From: Lycium barbarum
Lineage: Eukaryota; Streptophyta; Magnoliopsida; Solanales; Solanaceae
Reading direction: 5' to 3'
Assembly (NCBI RefSeq): GCF_019175385.1
Contig: NC_083344.1
Location: 28,150,231 to 28,214,230, forward strand
Length of the DNA: 64,000 nucleotides
Positions 9,734 through 21,630 of the stretch are shown one piece after another. Position 1 is the first letter of the stretch. Every line of letters begins with the position of its first letter. A program made the translations under genes and the position numbers. A model generated the notes under the pieces. The model did no database searches, had not been told where the DNA came from, and worked only from the letters and a program-made list of their open reading frames with translations.

Positions 9734-12700
9734 TTATGATTTTGACGTCTCATCTTGGACTTCTTCCAAGGGCTGAAATAAATGTGGGTATTTGGATCGC
9801 ATATTATCTTCTGCTTCCCATTTCATTTCCTCTCGATTGTCATTTCCTCTCGATTGTCATTTCCCCACAAAACTTTAATTGAGGCCACTTCTTTGTTTCT
9901 AAGCCTCCGTACTTGTCTATCTAATATGGCAATGCGTATTTCATCATAAGTTAACTTTTCTGTCACTTGAATATCATTCACTGGGACGATCCTCGTAGGA
10001 TCTCCAACACACTTCCGAAGCATCGAGACATGAAATACTGGATGGATTGACTCCAAATCTGGAGGTAGATCTAGCTCATAGGCCACTTTGCCTATTTTGC
10101 GTATAATCTCATAGGGTCCGATATACCGGGGACTGAGCTTCCCCTTTTTGCCAAATCTAATAACGCCTTTCATTGGCGACACTTTCAAGAATACCCAATC
10201 CTTAACTTGGAACTCTAAGTCCCTTCGACGATTATCTGCATAGGAATTCTGACGACTTTCAGCCGCTAACAATCGATCTTTTATAAGCTTGACTTTCTCT
10301 ATTGCTTGCTGGACCAAATCTGGCCCTATCAACTTGGCTTCTCCGATTTCAAACCACCCAATTGGGGATCTACACTTTCGCCCATATAGAGCTTCATACG
10401 GTGCTATTTGAATGCTAGAATGGTAACTGTTATTGTAAGCAAACTCAATGAGTGGCAAATGGTCATCCCAATTTCCTCCAAAATCTATCATACATGCCCG
10501 TAACATATCTTCGAGAGTCTGAATAGTACGTTCAGCTTGCCCATCAGTCTGGGGGTGAAATGTCGTGCTAAGGCGCACTTGGGTCCCTAGACCCTCTTGG
10601 AACAATCTCCAAAACTTGGCTGTAAACTGAGTTCCTCTATCGGAGATAATAGATACCGGAACACCATGGAGTCTCACTATCTCTTTGAGATAAAACTTTG
10701 CATAATCTTCTGCCACATAGGTCGTCCTGACCGGTAAGAAATGAGCTGACTTTGTGAGTCTATCCACAATCACCCATATGGAATCATACTTACGTCGAGA
10801 ACGGGGTAACCCTGTAATGAAATCCGTATTAATCACTTCCCACTTCCAAGTTGGGATTTCTATAGCTTGCAATAAGCCACCCGACTTTTGGTGTTCTATC
10901 TTCACTTGTTGGAAATTAGGACACTGAGCTACGAATTCCGCTACGTCTTTCTTCATCCCATTCCACCAATATATAGTCTTAAGATCATGATACATTTTCG
11001 TCGCTCCGGGGTGAACGGAGTAACGGGAACAATGAGCTTCTCTCAAAATCTGATGGCGTAGACCTGCCGCAACGGGAACACATAACCTGCCTCGACATCG
11101 GAGAGCTCCGTCTTCGGAAATGTCAAATGATGACTCCTCCTTCTGAGGGAGTGTATCTCTGCACTGCATTAGCATGGGATCCTCATATTGTCGCTCTTTT
11201 ACTTCCGCTACTAACGATGAAACTGCTGAATTCTGAATAGTAGCTCCGCTGCTACCTGATTCCACCACTCGGACTCCTAAGCTAGCTAACTGCTGAAGAT
11301 CACGGGCCATCTCTTTCTTTTCTGGTCGTACATCACTCAGACTTCCCATCGACCTACGGCTAAGAGCATCAGCCACAACATTTGCCTTTCCGGGGTGGTA
11401 CAGGATTTCAACGTCATAGTCTTTTAGCAACTCTAGCCATCGTCGTTGCCGCAAATTCAACTCTTTCTGCTTGAAGATGTACTGGAGACTCTTATGATCT
11501 GTATAAAAATCCACGTGGACACCAAATAAGTAATGTCTCCATATCTTTAAAGCATGGACCACCACGGCCAATTCTAAGTCATGGGTAGGATAATTCTGCT
11601 CATGTTTCCGTAATTGTGTAGAAGCATACGCAATCACCTTACCATTTTGCAACAATACACAGCCTAGCCCGATGCCTGAAGCATCACAATAAATAACATA
11701 TCCTTCCAATCCCTCTGGAAGTGTCAAGACTGGGGCTGAAGTCAGTCGGTCGTTCAACTCTTGGAAACTACGCTCGCAAGCATCTGTCCATTGAAACTTA
11801 GCTGACTTCTGAGTCAACTTGGTGAGTGGTGCAGAAATGGAAGAGAAATCCTCAAAAAATCTTCGGTAATAACCTGCTAAGCCCAAAAAGCTACGAACCT
11901 CCGTAGGGGTCGTGGGCCTTGGCCAAGTCTTCACTGCCTCAATCTTTTGGATATCTACTCGAATACCGTCAGCTGCAACAATGTGGCCCAGAAATGCCAC
12001 TTAGTTCAACCAAAACTCGCATTTGGAAAACTTCGCGAATAACTCTCGAGTTCGAAGAACTCCAAGGACAATACGCAAGTGATCCGCATGTTCTACCTCG
12101 GATCTAGAATACACTAGGATATCATCGATGAATACAATCACGAATAGATCCAGAAAAGGCCTGAATACATTGTTCATTAAGTCCATAAACCCTGCCGGTG
12201 CATTAGTTAGCCCAAACGACATTACTCGGAACTCGAAATGGCCATATCTTGTTCTGAAAGCTGTCTTAGGGATATCTTTCTCCCTAAATCTTACTTGGTG
12301 ATACCCGGACCTCAAATCAATCTTTGAAAACCATTTGGCACCTTGCAATTGATCAAATAAATCATCAATCCTCGGGAGGGGATACTTGTTCTTAATCGTC
12401 ACTTTATTCAATTGCCGATAATCAATACACATTCTCAAGGAGCCATCTTTCTTCCGGACGAACAATACGGGTGCTCCCCACGGGGATGAACTAGGCCTAA
12501 TGAAGCCTTTTTCAAGCAAGTCTTTTAATTGCTCCTTCAACACTTTCAACTCTGCGGGTGCCATCCTATAAGGAGGAGTAGATATGAGTTTAGTGTCTGG
12601 CAACACGTCAATAGGAAAATCAATCTCCAGCTCGGGAGGAAGGCCTGGAAGCTCTTCTGGGAACACATCCGGAAATTCATTCACTACCGGAACTGACTGA

Positions 12701-13589
12701 AGAGTCGGCGACTCAGCTTCTACATCTTGAACTCGCACTAGGTGATAAATGCACCCTTTCGTGATCATCTTCCTTGCCTTTAGATAGGAAATAAACCTAC
12801 CTTTTGATGACGCCGTATTTCCTTTCCATTCTAAGACTGGTTCTCCCAGAAATTGGAAACAAACCATCTTCATTCTACAATCAACATTGGCATAACAAGA
12901 AGCCAACCAATCCATGCCCATAATGACATCAAAATCTACCATCTCTAGCTCATGCAAATCAAGCATGGTACGACGATCACAAATCACAATCACACAATTC
13001 CTATATACTCGGCTAGCTATTACCGATTCACCCACGGGTGTAGACACCTTGAAAGGTTTGATAGACTCCGGCTCAATTATAAATCGACCCGCAATATTTG
13101 GAGTAACATATGATAATGTGGAGCCCGGATCAATCAAAGCATATACATCATGAGAGAATACCGATAATATACCTATGACCACATCAAGAGAAGACTCAAG
13201 ATCTTGGCGTCCAGCCAAAGCATAAATACGGTGCTGAGGACCGCTAGTACTGGGAGCTCTGCCTCTACCTCTACCATGGCCGACTGGCGTATGTGAACCT
13301 GGCCCCGTAGGGCGTACAGATGCTGATGATCCGGCTGCTGACCCTGCTGGCTGGGTCCTACCTCTACCCTGTACTGAAGGGCAATCACGCATGATATGGC
13401 CTGGTTGACCACATGAATAACAACCATCCGAGCCCAATCGGCATCGACCCCAATGCAACCTCCCACACTGGGAACATCGTGGTACATGTGGCCTTGACTG
13501 GCCTGAATCACCTCTAAACTGAGACCCCGAATAACCATGACTCGGCTCGGAACGAGTAGATCTGTCAAATATCTGCCCCGTGAACTGTG
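9734..13589 (-). pseudogene. gag-pol: gag-pol polyprotein of element B, 5'-truncated
   Basis: The frame is open from the junction at about 13,588 through the zinc knuckle ([15 protein letters not shown]), protease (DPGSTLSY) and reverse transcriptase ([10 protein letters not shown]) to TAA at 12,001-12,003, where A has Ser. It resumes in the same frame through the end of RT, RNase H (YCDASG), integrase (HHCC finger, [17 protein letters not shown]) and into the chromodomain-like tail. A 17-bp tandem duplication at about 9,826-9,860 shifts the last part; the intact tail would end near 9,734. Apart from the missing 5' end this is the best-preserved pol of the minus-strand cluster. Confidence 0.9.
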
Positions 13590-14020
13590 TTAATGGAGGA
13601 AGAAAATGGGTTGAATGTGTGTGTGTTAATGGAGAAAGAAAATGGGTTGATGGATTTCTTGAAATTAAGAAGAAAAAGGGTTTAGTGATGAAGAAGACAA
13701 AATTAATGGAGGGTTTAATGGTTAATTAGAGTTTAATTAGTGTAAATATAATTAATAAAAGAAAAAATCAAATGAAAAAAAAAAGGAAAAGTGGCACTGA
13801 CGTGGCACTGACGTGGCGCCAATGTGGCGGAGAGTGTGCAACACTCTGCACTGTGCAATTGGACATCAAATTTTGATTGTGCCACATCAGCCGAAAAATG
13901 GTACAAAAATACAGAAAAAATAAGGCCAGGGAGGTAATAGGTCGCCCGCAAAGGTTGGGTGCGTCATAATTAATCCGAGTATACGTTGGCGGGTTTTTAT
14001 GTATTTTCCCGAAGTATTTT
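13590..14020 (+). mobile_element. Right part of the TIR element also seen at 40,160-41,293
   Basis: From the repeated TTAATGGAGGAAGAAAATGG unit to the terminal ...GTATTTTCCC this matches the right half of the complete element at 40,160-41,293. That includes the GACGTGGC-rich segment and the TIR with AATAGGTCGCCCGC. The left half is absent and replaced by truncated gypsy element B. No coding capacity is seen. Confidence 0.8.
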
Positions 14021-15115
14021 GAAGATTACAAAAGATATTAGCGATAAACTCGTAAAATGTTTGTTAAAACCTAAAGTGTTTATAAGCTGTAAAAGAATAA
14101 TTTAGGGTGACCAATTTACAACTTTTGGTTGATTTTAGCTTATAAGAACTTTCAGCAATTACCTAACGCATAAATAAGCCAAACAACACTCACAAGCTAG
14201 TTAGAGCAGCTTATAAGCTTAGTCAAACATCTTCTTACATTCTTAGAAACTCATACCTTTGAGATTTCATTACTTTTTGTTCATTGTTATTGTTGTATAT
14301 AAACCTCAATTGCTTAGCGTAACTAACTTGTCACACCATATTTATTTGGGAAAAGGGTCAAATTTGCTCCTATACTATGGGAAAAGGATCGATTTTATCC
14401 TTTGTTATACTATCAATTCAAAAATACATTCATAGTTATCTAAATGTTTAAATGTATCCCTCCTCCATTGGGGCTGTCTTAGATAGACACCCAAGATAAT
14501 ATAGCACTAACATTTTGACGAGGCGGATGCCACGCGCATGCCACCACAATGCCCAAATTAAACAGAATGATGCTTAAAAAATGTTAGTCTCAATTTTATA
14601 ATTCTTTATGCATTAATATGCTGTGCCACTGAAAACAGAAAGCTTTAACTTTGAAATTGTTAACAGCGTTGAGGAAAGCCTTTCAAAAGGTACTCTGATT
14701 TGGAAGTGAACTAACGGGACAAAATTATGGTAATGCATTTTACCCTTCTTAACTAGCTTAAAGGAGTAGCTTGTTTCAAAGTCATCAGTTGTTCGATTTT
14801 TATCCAGAGAGCTTCTGGCTGTAATTTGCTCAGCGGAACAATGGCTAGAAAGAGAAACCAATCACCTAAACTACATATCTTGTCAAAGCCTTCAATTTTA
14901 ATCCAATTTCAGCCATCAATTGGTATATCCCCGCTCTATTTTTGCTCTAAATAAACTACACCCTTCTGAGGTAATCAAGAATAGAACATTGACCAAGTCA
15001 GTATCGTCTAAAAAGAAGTTCAAATTTGAAGCAAGAAATCAAGATGGCTTGGAGAGCTGAGGTGGCATGCCATGTGGGATCCATCTCATCAAAATGAACC
15101 CGAAACTTTTTTAAC
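14021..15115. other. Non-coding spacer with MITE-like fragment
   Basis: I see no gene here. A segment starting at about 14,348 (GGGAAAAGGGTCAAATTTG, with a second GGGAAAAGGATC at about 14,380) and running to about 14,570 looks like one end of a plant MITE, but I found no matching right end. The rest is AT-rich and includes short TTATAAGC runs. An 82-codon minus-strand frame at 14,613-14,861 has no recognisable feature. Confidence 0.4.
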
Positions 15116-15200
15116 CCAAAAAATAACTTTTGGAACCAAACTAACACTTTAAAAAAAAAAACAACTAGCCTTCACGCACATAATCTATACGTGAAAGAGG
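15116..15200 (+). repeat. Left terminal inverted repeat of MULE1
   Basis: This is the inverse of 19,483-19,570. It contains a 25-nt imperfect palindrome at 15,171-15,195 (TTCACGCAC ... GTGAA), the same element that is perfect at the right end of MULE2. It is a likely transposase contact site by position. Confidence 0.75.
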
Positions 15201-15349
15201 GTAACAAAAACCCACCAAAAGCCTCCCATTTCTAGCATACTCTTCTCCTTCATTTCCTCCATTTTCACCCTTTCAACACACTTTTGCACCCCTTCAAAGT
15301 TTGCTATACAACCCGATATCTGTGAATGCAGTTATTACACATAAAGGAC

Positions 15350-15790
15350 CGATTTGACAAGACGCCATGCATGCCAATTTCAGCTTTTTTATGACACATA
15401 AAGGACCAATTTGACAATACAATGCTGCATTATTTGACCATTTTATTAGACATTAATTCATATTGCGCAACATTAAATGCACAATACAAGTGTATTTACA
15501 CCCCATGCTTGATTTGACTACACGCCATGCATGCCAATTTCAGCTTTTTTATCACACATAAAGGACCGATTTGACAATACATCATGCATGCCAATTTCAG
15601 CTTTTTTATGACACATAACAGACTGATTTGAAAATACAATGCTGCATTATTTGACCGTTTTATTAGACATTAATTCATATTGCGCAATACAAGTGTATTT
15701 ACACCCCATGCTTGATTTGACTACACGCCATGCATGCCAATTTCAGCTTTTTTATCACACATAAAGGACTGATTTGACAATACAATGCAT
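15350..15790 (+). repeat. Subterminal repeats of MULE1
   Basis: Four copies of a unit starting CATGCATGCCAATTTCAGC begin at 15,366, 15,536, 15,583 and 15,729. They are interleaved with a second unit containing ATTAATTCATATTGCGCAA. MULE2 has two copies of the same unit at about 20,341 and 20,483. Subterminal repeats of this kind are typical transposase-binding arrays, an inference from position. Confidence 0.7.
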
Positions 15791-15974
15791 GAAATGACGA
15801 AAATAATGACTATTGCGCAACATTTCAATGCGCAATAGCGATCAATATGAATCTATTTAAGAAGAATGTTGGACGACGTAAAAACTCATCCATTTCATAT
15901 GTTTAAGTCTATTAAGTCATTCAAAAAAACCTCTCTTAAGTCATTCAAAAAAAGAATCAAACTTCATACATAAA

Positions 15975-18722
15975 ATGGCTCAAGATATTTATCAGTTAGG
16001 GTTTCACTATATTGGGATGGTATTATCCTTGATGAAAATAGTTCTTACGGGGCATTTTGAGTGGCCTAGTGCCGCTGGAGAATCTAACCCAACAATTTAA
16101 TCAAACTTGGTAAATATGCATTCTTATATTATTATTTTGTGTAGTAGCACGTGTTTATTCCATGTATTGGTAAATAACCATTTTTAAATCTTTGTAGGGG
16201 TTATTGACCTAATACGAGTAATATTAGGCAATCATCTCAATTTAGTGGAGCAGCTCATTATTATCAAAACTCTCAGTTCAGTGGAGCTGATTATTATGAT
16301 AATTCTCAGTTCGGTGCAGCTGATTATTATCAAAACATGCCAGTGGTACCAACTGTGGATGTTGGGCAATCCTCTCGGTTTGGTGGAGTTGATCATTATC
16401 CACACCATGCTCATTCTCAATATGTATAGGCTCATCACCTTGATGTTAAATAATTAATATGTATATATATATATTTGAATTTGGAATTTAACATATGCTT
16501 TTTATAGTGTAGGAGGAAGCCTTTCTTAGATGGCGCTGATTGTCCAAGTTATGTGGATACATCAAAGAGTGATGGCGATGAACCAGCTAATAATGTAGAG
16601 GTAACCGATGATGAAGATAGTGAAGGGGATGAAAAAGATACGCATTTTAGTCCCCCGAACCAACCAGAACCAACTCACCACCACGTACCACCTCCGATGG
16701 CAGAAAACCCAATTCCTGACAGCCCAATGCAGTGGCATTGTGACTATATTCCATATCTTGACAGTCTACAAGGTCATGAGGATGCATTTGTCTTCACAAG
16801 AGATGATTATCAAAGTCGCCAAAAAAGGTGCATTGAACCAAAAAATCTCATGACTGATAAATGCGTCCTTGTAAAAGGAATGATGTTTGCATCAAAAATG
16901 GCATTGCAATGGGCTGTCAAAATTTATTTTATACAGGATATGAGGGAGTTTAAGGTTGATGACTCAAACAAATCGGTATAGAGGCTGGTTTGTAAGCGAA
17001 AGTCTCAAGGCTGTCGGTGGTTGTTTCGGGGAATTGTTAAGCCTGATGGTCCGTGGGAAATCACAAAATTCCACCCAAAACACGCTTGTAATATGGGAAA
17101 AAGTCGAGCAGATCATTTTAATTTAGATATAAACCTGATTGCTAATGTGTTACTTAAAGACATGGAGGACTCCAAGGTAACTTATCTGACCTAGTACATT
17201 ATACATCTTATAGAAATTAAAATATCATTGCTAAATGTTGTTTGTTTAAACTTATGCAGGATGCCCATCATAACTTGTATTAGCATGGTCCACTCCAATT
17301 ATGGTAAAATCATAAGGAAGAGAAAGGGATTTCTCGGGTGTAAATGTGCTTTTGATATAATCTTTGGAACTTGGGAATCCTCTTTTCAGGCGTTGTCGAG
17401 TTATATGCTGACTCTATAACATGCTAATCCTGGCACTGTTGTACAGTGACGGCTTTTAGAGGGCAGAATTTTCGACTTCTTCTTTTGGGCATTCAAACCA
17501 AGTATTGATGGTTTTGCTCACTGCCGGAATGTGATATCGATAGATGGGACACATGTATATGGCCGATATGATATCAAGCTCCTAATTTCAGTAGGTATGG
17601 ATGCCATTGGATCATTATTCCTTCTTGCTTTCGCAATTGCTGCCAACGAGAGCAACGAGACATGGGGGATGTTCTTGACTCATCTGAAGACTCATGTTAT
17701 TAAGGTTTGTCAGGGAATATGTGTCCTATTGGATCGTCATAAAGGCATATTGCACAATATGCATACTCTGGAAGGGTGGCAGCCTCCACATGCTTACCAT
17801 CAATATTGTTTAAGGCACTTAAAGGCTAATTTGCAAACAAAGTTTGGAAATGACACTGTAAACAAATTAATGTGGAGGGTTGCGATGCAGCATCAACAAA
17901 GAAAATGTGTTGCAAAAATGGAGCTGCTAAGAAAAGTGAGTGAAGAGGCATATGTTTGGTTGATGAAATTAGAAGTTGAAAAATGGACGATTTATGCTGA
18001 TGGAGGAAGGAGATGGGGCATGCTCACAACGAACAGCTCGGAGTCTTTCAATGGACTCCTCAAATCTACTAGAGGACTACCTGTCACCGCAATGGTAAGA
18101 CTAACTTTCAGGTAGGTCGTGGAGCGATTTGCGTATAAGACAAGGCAGGCCAGAGCCATATTAGCCGAGGCCGGAACATGGATGCCAAAGCCCTACAAAA
18201 AGATGGAGCACCATAGAAGAAAGGCAGAGGGTCACCAAATGACCGAGTATGATGTCGTTCAACGAGTGTGTGAAGTTATAACGAGTTATTACGACGGTAA
18301 AAAAGGAAACAAACATATCGTTACTGAACGTACAAGATCATGCACTTGTGGTAAGTGGCAAACCTACCACATGCCATGTTCTCATGCAGTTCTTTGAGAG
18401 AAAGGCCAGAAATGTAACTGATTATGTGGCGGGGGAAGATAAGGTCGTAAATTAGCTTAAAGCATATTCCGGCCACTTCCATCCCCTTGGTAATCAAGCT
18501 TATTGGCCAGTAGCGCGGTTTACTATGGTTGTGAACAAGAAGCATATCCGTAAATTAGGAAAAAACAAGCTAACCCGTTATTCCAATCAAATGGATATTA
18601 GCGAAAAAATATACTCTCGCAAGTGCTCGACATGTAAGAAATTTGGCCATGATAAGCGTTCATGTGGGAAAACCTCCCATGGTGCCAGCACATCTGGAAG
18701 TAGAAGAGTATCTAGAACTTGA
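15975..18722 (+). pseudogene. MULE1 transposase, four exons, broken
   Basis: A MuDR-type transposase cuts and reinserts the element in the nucleus. Likely exons are 15,975-16,109, 16,198-16,444, 16,513-17,176 and 17,260-18,722, joined at GT...AG sites. Exon 1 has lost about 400 bp of its middle compared with MULE2. Exon 2 encodes an 11-residue repeat (SQFSGADYYDN). Exon 3 holds the MuDR DNA-binding domain. Exon 4 has the catalytic domain: Asp at 17,543-17,545 (SIDGTH), Asp at 17,732-17,734 (LDRHKG), Glu at 18,041-18,043 (SSESFN). The SWIM finger (CTCGKW...PCSH, about 18,340) and zinc knuckle (CSTCKKFGHDKRSC, about 18,628) follow. Stops: TAG at 16,979-16,981, TAA at about 17,417 and TAG at about 18,116 (also in MULE2); there is a frameshift near 18,392. 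Confidence 0.85.
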
Positions 18723-19044
18723 TTTTTTTAAAAAAATCTATTGTAATTTAATGATGTATTTCGTTGTTAATGGAATGAAATATTTTTCAATTATTATGAG
18801 CCTCTCGTATTGGATGAATTATTTTTAAATATTATATTTATTTTTGCACTTTCAAAAGGTGCGGATTACACAATACAATAACAAAATAAAAAAGACAAAA
18901 AAGAAAAAAACAACCTAATACAAAGCAGAGTAATTTTTTATTTTCTATCTTTCTTGAACCAGAAAAGTGCTTTCATAGCTTTGGGAGTAAAACAAAAGAG
19001 ATTAATCAAAATCCTATAAAATATGACACTTAAACCTAAACATA

Positions 19045-19430
19045 AAAAGTTTTCAAACTTACGTCGGAACACTTTACAACCCCTAAAACGAAGATCCAAA
19101 TATATATGTATACTTGATGTAATGAGCCGATATTATTGTACGCTAAAAAAATATTAAGTTCTATATAAAATATTTATATTCCGACGTTTTGAAACATGAC
19201 TAATCTTCGGTCAAAGTAAGAAAAAAAACGTAAAGATAACAAGTTTCCAAACTTACTTCGAGGCACTTTACAACTCCTAAAGCGACGATCCAAACATGTA
19301 TGTATACTTGATGTAATGAGTTGACATTATTTTACGCTAAAAAATATATTAAGTTCTATATAAAATATTTATATTCCGGTGTTTTGAAACGTTACTAATC
19401 TTCGGTCAAAGTACGGAAAAAAGCTTAATT
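19045..19430 (+). repeat. 193-bp tandem duplication near right end of MULE1
   Basis: Two copies of a unit begin at about 19,051 and 19,244. Each contains the words CACTTTACAAC, TATACTTGATGTAATGAG and AAGTTCTATATAAAATATTT. MULE2 has a single copy at about 28,013-28,180, so the duplication arose in MULE1 or was lost in MULE2. Confidence 0.8.
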
Positions 19431-19482
19431 TTGAGTTTGATTTCCAAACAACAAAGGTTGGGCTAGGGGAAAAGAAGATTAC

Positions 19483-19570
19483 CCTCTTTCACGCACAGAT
19501 TTTGTGTGTGAAGCCTAGCTTGGTTCTTTTTTTTTTAAAGGTTAGTTTGGTTCCAAAAGTTATTTTTTGG
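19483..19570 (+). repeat. Right terminal inverted repeat of MULE1
   Basis: This is the inverse of 15,116-15,200, with a 25-nt imperfect palindrome at 19,488-19,512. Sequence to the right (AACTACTATG...) does not continue the match seen between the left end of MULE1 and the right end of MULE2, so this end may be slightly truncated. Confidence 0.75.
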
Positions 19571-20259
19571 AACTACTATGATTTGAACTCTCATCATCAC
19601 TGCTATTTGGTTCTTTTGTAAGGAGTAAAGACCAAGCTAAGTTTCTACTACTCGACATTGATACGTTGTAGTCTAACAACAAAAAAATGGCTACTTATAT
19701 AGTTGCAAACCCCTAAGTAACCTCGGGGGGGGGGGGGGGGGGGGGGTATTTATGACCCTACCTTATTATAAGAAAAATATTAATCTTCATCGAACATTTC
19801 ACAGTCCGAATCCCACTTGGATCTAAATCTTGTGCTACCATGTATACCATATTCTACCTTATGGTAACGTATTCGCATCCGATTCTTCTCTTCGCGAAAA
19901 TGATTACGAGCAAAATTAAACTCTTGTGGAGTTCCACAAGGCATTGACATAGCACATTTTTTTAAGTGTTTAAGCCCTACTGAAGTTAACTTTTGCTCTA
20001 GTGCTTCAGCCTCCCTAACACGCCAACTCCACTCCTCTCTCATTGTTTTATTGTATTCTCGACTGAATCTTTTGTTAGGGTTATTTGAGTAATGAAAATC
20101 ATCATCATCTAGTTCCCATGTCGTACCCATTGCTTCAAATATGTTTGCTGGGTAAAACATGTAATAGAATCAAGATTACCAAATTGGGTGTAGAATGTCA
20201 TGATAACTCGTTTTAAAGTGAATACTAGTTGTTTGTCAATCATGTTATATATAGTACTA
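19571..20259. other. Spacer between MULE1 and MULE2 with a 22-G run
   Basis: This stretch has no counterpart in MULE1. It contains a run of 22 G at 19,725-19,746 and a minus-strand open frame at 19,780-20,160, listed separately. The left TIR of MULE2 was expected here but is not visible. Confidence 0.4.
19780..20160 (-). CDS. Unrecognised 126-residue open frame between MULEs
   Basis: I do not recognise this protein. The frame runs from ATG at 20,158-20,160 to a stop at 19,780-19,782. The protein is hydrophilic with a very acidic stretch near the start (WELDDDDFHY), a charged middle rich in Arg, Glu and Trp (REEWSWRVREAEALEQK) that could be helical, and an acidic end (CEMFDED). There is no signal peptide or membrane segment. 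It lies upstream of and antisense to the MULE2 transposase, outside sequence shared with MULE1. It could be a second element-borne gene, a captured host gene fragment, or chance. Its length and non-repetitive composition make it more than a typical shadow frame, but there is no independent support. Confidence 0.35.
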   Translation of the reverse strand: MFYPANIFEAMGTTWELDDDDFHYSNNPNKRFSREYNKTMREEWSWRVREAEALEQKLTSVGLKHLKKCAMSMPCGTPQEFNFARNHFREEKNRMRIRYHKVEYGIHGSTRFRSKWDSDCEMFDED

Positions 20260-20329
20260 CATTTTTTGACCGTTTTATTTGAATTTAATTCATATTACGC
20301 AACATTTCAATGCACAATAAAACATGATT

Positions 20330-20600
20330 TGACAACACATCATGCATGCCAATTTCAGCTTTTTTATGACACATAAAGGACCGATTTGACAATACAATGA
20401 TGCATTTTTTGACCGTTTATTTGAATTTAATTCATATTACGCAACGTTTCAATGCGCAATAGAACATGATTTGACAACACATCATGCATGCTAATTTCAG
20501 CTTTTTTATGACACATAAAGGATCGATTTGACAATACAATGCTGCATTTTTTGACCGTTTATTTGAATTTAATTCATATTACGCAACGTTTCAGTGCGCA
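20330..20600 (+). repeat. Subterminal repeats of MULE2
   Basis: Two copies of the CATGCATGC(C/T)AATTTCAGC unit start at about 20,341 and 20,483, alternating with ATTAATTCATATTACGCAAC-like words. They match the array at 15,350-15,790 in MULE1. Confidence 0.7.
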
Positions 20601-20950
20601 ATAGGTGTCAATATGAATCTATTTAAGAAGAATGTTAGATGAGGTAAAAACTCATCCATTTCATAAGTTTAAGTCATTCAAAAAAACCTCTCTTAAGTCA
20701 TTCAAAAAATAATAATAATCAAACTTCCTACAAAAAATGGCTCAAGATATTCCACCAGTTAAGGTTTCAATACATTGGGATGGTATTATCTTTGATGACA
20801 ATAGTACAATTTATTACAATAAAAGACCAAACGTTCATGCTAAATGTCCACTTGAAATGTCTTATGAATCACTAGTCACTTACATATATGAAAAAATGAA
20901 GGTTAGTCCAGATGAGTATGAAATCTCTATAGCAGACAAATATCCACAAT

Positions 20951-20966
20951 TAGTTTCCCATGGTAT
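20951..20966 (+). repeat. Target site duplication, left of LINE
   Basis: TAGTTTCCCATGGTAT is repeated exactly at 24,844-24,859. The duplicated bases are MULE2 coding sequence. Confidence 0.93.
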
Positions 20967-21630
20967 GGTACCTCCGGTGGTAGAGGTTAGGAAAGACAAT
21001 CTTTCTCTCTCCTTTGCCCTCCAACACTCCACCCCACCCGCCACCCCGTCAGGCGACCAGACCGCATCACTGGTCAGGTAACTCCGACGACCAGGTAACG
21101 TTGGCCACTTTTCCAGCCAGACCTACTTTTTTCCGGCCAGATCTACTTTTTTCTCTCTTTCCTTTTCTTCTTCTCCTCTTCTTCTTCTCTTCTCCTTTTT
21201 TCATTTTTTTAGCTGCTTCTGCCACTGCCAAAACACAGCTGCGTCATCGCCGGAGACTTTTTCCGGCACCATTTTCCGGCCAGCCCTCTCTCTCTCTCTC
21301 CTTTTTTCCTTTTCTTTTCTTGTTCTTTTTTTTCTTTCCACCCCCCCCTCTCTTCTCCCGTTTCAGGTCTCTGTGACCAGAATTACGGCAGTGAACAGTA
21401 ACTCAACAGTGAATAGTGTGAACAGTACTCGGACGTTGAACAGTGTTTTCCGGCGGCGACCAGGTTCAGTTAAACTGGAGTTAGTACCTCCGGTTGCCAC
21501 ATCCATTATTTGTCCATACACTTGTAGTTACATTTTGCTAAATTTAGACTTTTGAATAATTTATTAGTTCATACTCATTTTCGTGGCTTTGCTTAGTGAT
21601 GGTAGACTAGGGTCATGTTCTCGTTCGGGG

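Larger units (their letters stand above)
9528..13589 (-). mobile_element. Internal region B, 5'-truncated Tekay-like element
   Basis: This is the 3' part of a third internal region of the same family, from just upstream of the gag zinc knuckle to the polypurine tract. Homology to A stops abruptly at about 13,589, where the sequence continues into the minisatellite part of a TIR element. The N-terminal gag, leader and 5' LTR are missing. The junction falls in a TGTG shared by both partners, which suggests a deletion or end-joining event after insertion. Confidence 0.88.
15116..19570 (+). mobile_element. MULE1, MuDR-like DNA transposon
   Basis: The element is bounded by imperfect terminal inverted repeats (15,116-15,200 and 19,483-19,570; outer end CCAAAAAATAACTTTTGGAA). 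It carries subterminal repeats, a spliced transposase gene with DDE, SWIM and zinc-knuckle domains, and a duplicated 193-bp unit near the right end. The left TIR may extend outward to about 15,097, because that stretch is also found at the right end of MULE2. No convincing 9-bp target duplication was found with either choice of ends. The transposase is broken, so the copy is not autonomous. Confidence 0.8.

Noticed and set aside
14613..14861. 82-codon minus-strand frame in the spacer
   Set aside because: No motif, no conserved copy elsewhere in the window, and length within chance for AT-rich DNA.
15107..19579. A 9-bp duplication around MULE1
   Set aside because: The nine bases on the left (TTTTTTAAC) and right (AACTACTAT) do not match with the TIR ends chosen, and shifting the left end to about 15,097 does not help.
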